A stretch of 50,142 bases of DNA, from positions 1 to 50,142 of the forward strand of contig CAVKQI010000007.1 of assembly GCA_963658405.1 (NCBI GenBank). The letters run 5' to 3'. Below the pieces are notes generated by a model, which was given only the letters and a program-made list of their open reading frames with translations, ran no database searches and had not been told where the DNA came from. Every line of letters starts with the position of its first letter. Position 1 is the stretch's first letter. The position numbers were made by a program, and so were the translations under genes. This document shows positions 48,854 to 50,142 of this stretch, in pieces. Origin of the DNA: CAG-791 sp963658405. Its GTDB lineage: Bacteria > Bacillota > Clostridia > Lachnospirales > Lachnospiraceae.

Positions 48854-50142
48854 ATGATGTATTATGCAGTTAAGGGCGGAAATCCGCTTTCCGGCGAGGT
48901 GGAGATCGCAGGTGCCAAGAATGCGGCACTGGGTATTCTGGCCGCCTCCGTCATGTCCAGCGAGCCGGTTGTGATCGAGAATGTACCCGATGTCAGTGAT
49001 ATAAGGGCGATTCTCCGTGCAATCGAAAATATCGGTGCAGTGGTAAAGAAGATCGATCGACACACCTTTGAGATCAATGGCGCCATGATCAAGGACGCAC
49101 CGATTGATGATGAATATGTAAAGAAGATCCGGGGCTCCTATTATCTGATAGGATCCCTGCTGGGTAAATATAAGAGAGCAGAAGTGACACTTCCCGGAGG
49201 CTGCAATATCGGCCTTCGCCCCATTGACCAGCACATCAAGGGATTCCGTGCACTGGGCGCAGAGGTACGCGTCGAGCACGGGATGATCGTGGCAGAGGCT
49301 GCGCAGCTGCAGGGCGCCCATATTTACATGGACGTGGTCAGCGTAGGCGCCACCATCAATGTCATGATGGCGGCTTCCATGGCCAAGGGCATGACCATCA
49401 TTGAAAATGCCGCCAAGGAGCCCCACGTAGTAGATCTGGCTAACTTCCTCAACAGCATGGGAGCACAGATCAAGGGCGCCGGCACCGATGTCATCCGTAT
49501 CCGCGGCGTGGAGAAGTTCCACAGCACCGAGTATTCCATCATCCCCGATCAGATCGAGGCGGGCACCTTTATGTTTGCCGCTGCGGCTACCAGAGGAGAT
49601 GTGACCATAAAGAACGTGATCCCCAAGCATCTGGAGTCTCTCACCGCTAAGCTGACAGAGATCGGATGCCAGGTGGATGAGTCTGATGATGCAGTTCGGG
49701 TCGTGGCCACCAGGAGACTGAACCATACCCACGTAAAGACACTGCCCTATCCCGGATTTCCCACAGATATGCAGCCGCAGATCGCCGTTGTACTGGGATT
49801 GTCTTCCGGCACCAGCATTGTGACGGAGAGTATCTTCGAGAATCGCTTCAAGTATGTGGACGAGCTGACCCGCATGGGCGCCCAGGTAAAGGTAGAGGGC
49901 AATACTGCCATCATCGATGGCGTGGAGCGCTATACAGGCGCCAGTATTATGGCACCGGATCTGCGCGCAGGCGCGGCGCTGGTGATCGCAGCCCTGTCGG
50001 CAGACGGCTTTTCACAGATCCACGACATTCATTATATTCAGAGAGGCTATGAGGACTTCCCGGAGAAGCTTCAGAGTCTGGGGGCGGAGATCGCCTGCGT
50101 GGAGAATGAAGAGGAGCAAAGGAAATTTCAGTTCCGGGTGGG
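48854..50142 (+). CDS. murA: UDP-N-acetylglucosamine 1-carboxyvinyltransferase (3' end cut by window)
   Basis: The open frame covers 429 codons and leaves the window without a stop, so it is nearly complete for MurA (usually 415-440 residues). It adds enolpyruvate to UDP-GlcNAc, the first committed step of peptidoglycan synthesis. Motifs: GEVEIAGAKNAALGILAAS at the start (catalytic Lys-Asn), the loop LPGGCNIGLRPIDQH with the fosfomycin-target Cys, EAGTFMFAAAATRGDV, and TDMQPQIAVVLGLSSGTSIVTESIFENRFKYVDEL. The gene is preceded by its own promoter candidate and by GGGAGGAG. The repeat fold has two EPSP-synthase-like domains. Whether it is MurA1 or a second MurA paralogue cannot be told. Confidence 0.95.
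   Translation, partial: MMYYAVKGGNPLSGEVEIAGAKNAALGILAASVMSSEPVVIENVPDVSDIRAILRAIENIGAVVKKIDRHTFEINGAMIKDAPIDDEYVKKIRGSYYLIGSLLGKYKRAEVTLPGGCNIGLRPIDQHIKGFRALGAEVRVEHGMIVAEAAQLQGAHIYMDVVSVGATINVMMAASMAKGMTIIENAAKEPHVVDLANFLNSMGAQIKGAGTDVIRIRGVEKFHSTEYSIIPDQIEAGTFMFAAAATRGDVTIKNVIPKHLESLTAKLTEIGCQVDESDDAVRVVATRRLNHTHVKTLPYPGFPTDMQPQIAVVLGLSSGTSIVTESIFENRFKYVDELTRMGAQVKVEGNTAIIDGVERYTGASIMAPDLRAGAALVIAALSADGFSQIHDIHYIQRGYEDFPEKLQSLGAEIACVENEEEQRKFQFRV

Noticed and set aside
1..50142. Insertion sequence or phage remnants
   Set aside because: No transposase, integrase or recombinase motif was found in any frame outside the N gaps.

Overview
The window looks like a chromosomal surface-polysaccharide locus from a low-G+C-lineage Gram-positive anaerobe, most likely a Lachnospiraceae (Clostridia) member. 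Three things point there: the protein set (LytR-CpsA-Psr attachment protein, RelQ-type small alarmone synthetase, LysM/G5/M23 wall peptidase, MurA), a GH31 alpha-glucosidase that closely resembles the one I remember from Blautia (Ruminococcus) obeum, and the style of the glycosyltransferases. No search could be run, so the lineage is inference. No tRNA, rRNA, insertion sequence, phage gene or CRISPR array is visible. Three runs of N (12211-12543, 16685-17503, 44692-45163) hide parts of three genes.

Layout. 1-9948 is an O-acylation module: three MBOAT acyltransferases, two SGNH-type partner proteins, an FkbH-like HAD protein and a stand-alone acyl carrier protein, with one VOC-fold gene on the opposite strand. 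9989-12960 pairs a polyprenyl-phosphate type GT2 with a polytopic membrane protein of GT-C character. 13062-16571 holds a radical SAM protein, a secreted GDSL esterase and an FAD oxidoreductase. 17504-21558 holds two unrecognised membrane proteins, a fourth MBOAT and its SGNH-like partner. 21602-22450 (minus strand) is a pair of four-helix DMT/SMR-like proteins. 22688-23794 is a membrane-anchored SGNH-like protein whose nucleophile position is Asp. 24237-37998 is the polymer-building core: rfbC, an ABC exporter with a Wzt-type C-terminal domain, a methyltransferase-kinase fusion resembling the WbdD chain terminator, four GT2 proteins and a phosphoglucomutase. 38028-42916 holds the initiating sugar-phosphate transferase, an LCP protein with a long disordered cytoplasmic tail, another GT2 and RelQ. 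43486-45444 (minus) is the GH31 glucosidase with a readable promoter and operator. 45797-50142 is a coiled-coil membrane protein, a flavin-reductase-like protein, the M23 peptidase and murA, which runs off the end.

Working model (inference): a rhamnose-containing polymer starts on undecaprenyl phosphate through the 38028 transferase, is extended by the GT2 enzymes, is capped by the methyltransferase-kinase, leaves through the ABC transporter, is decorated outside by MBOAT/SGNH pairs and lipid-linked side sugars, and may be fixed to peptidoglycan by the LCP protein. The FkbH-like protein plus ACP suggests that at least one MBOAT uses an ACP-borne acyl group, possibly glyceryl, and not plain acetyl-CoA.

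The most unusual DNA-level feature is a family of about ten short intergenic elements, each made of up to two hairpins followed by a ribosome-binding site. They sit directly upstream of start codons across the window, all in the same orientation, and one is amplified as a 140-bp tandem repeat in front of rfbC.
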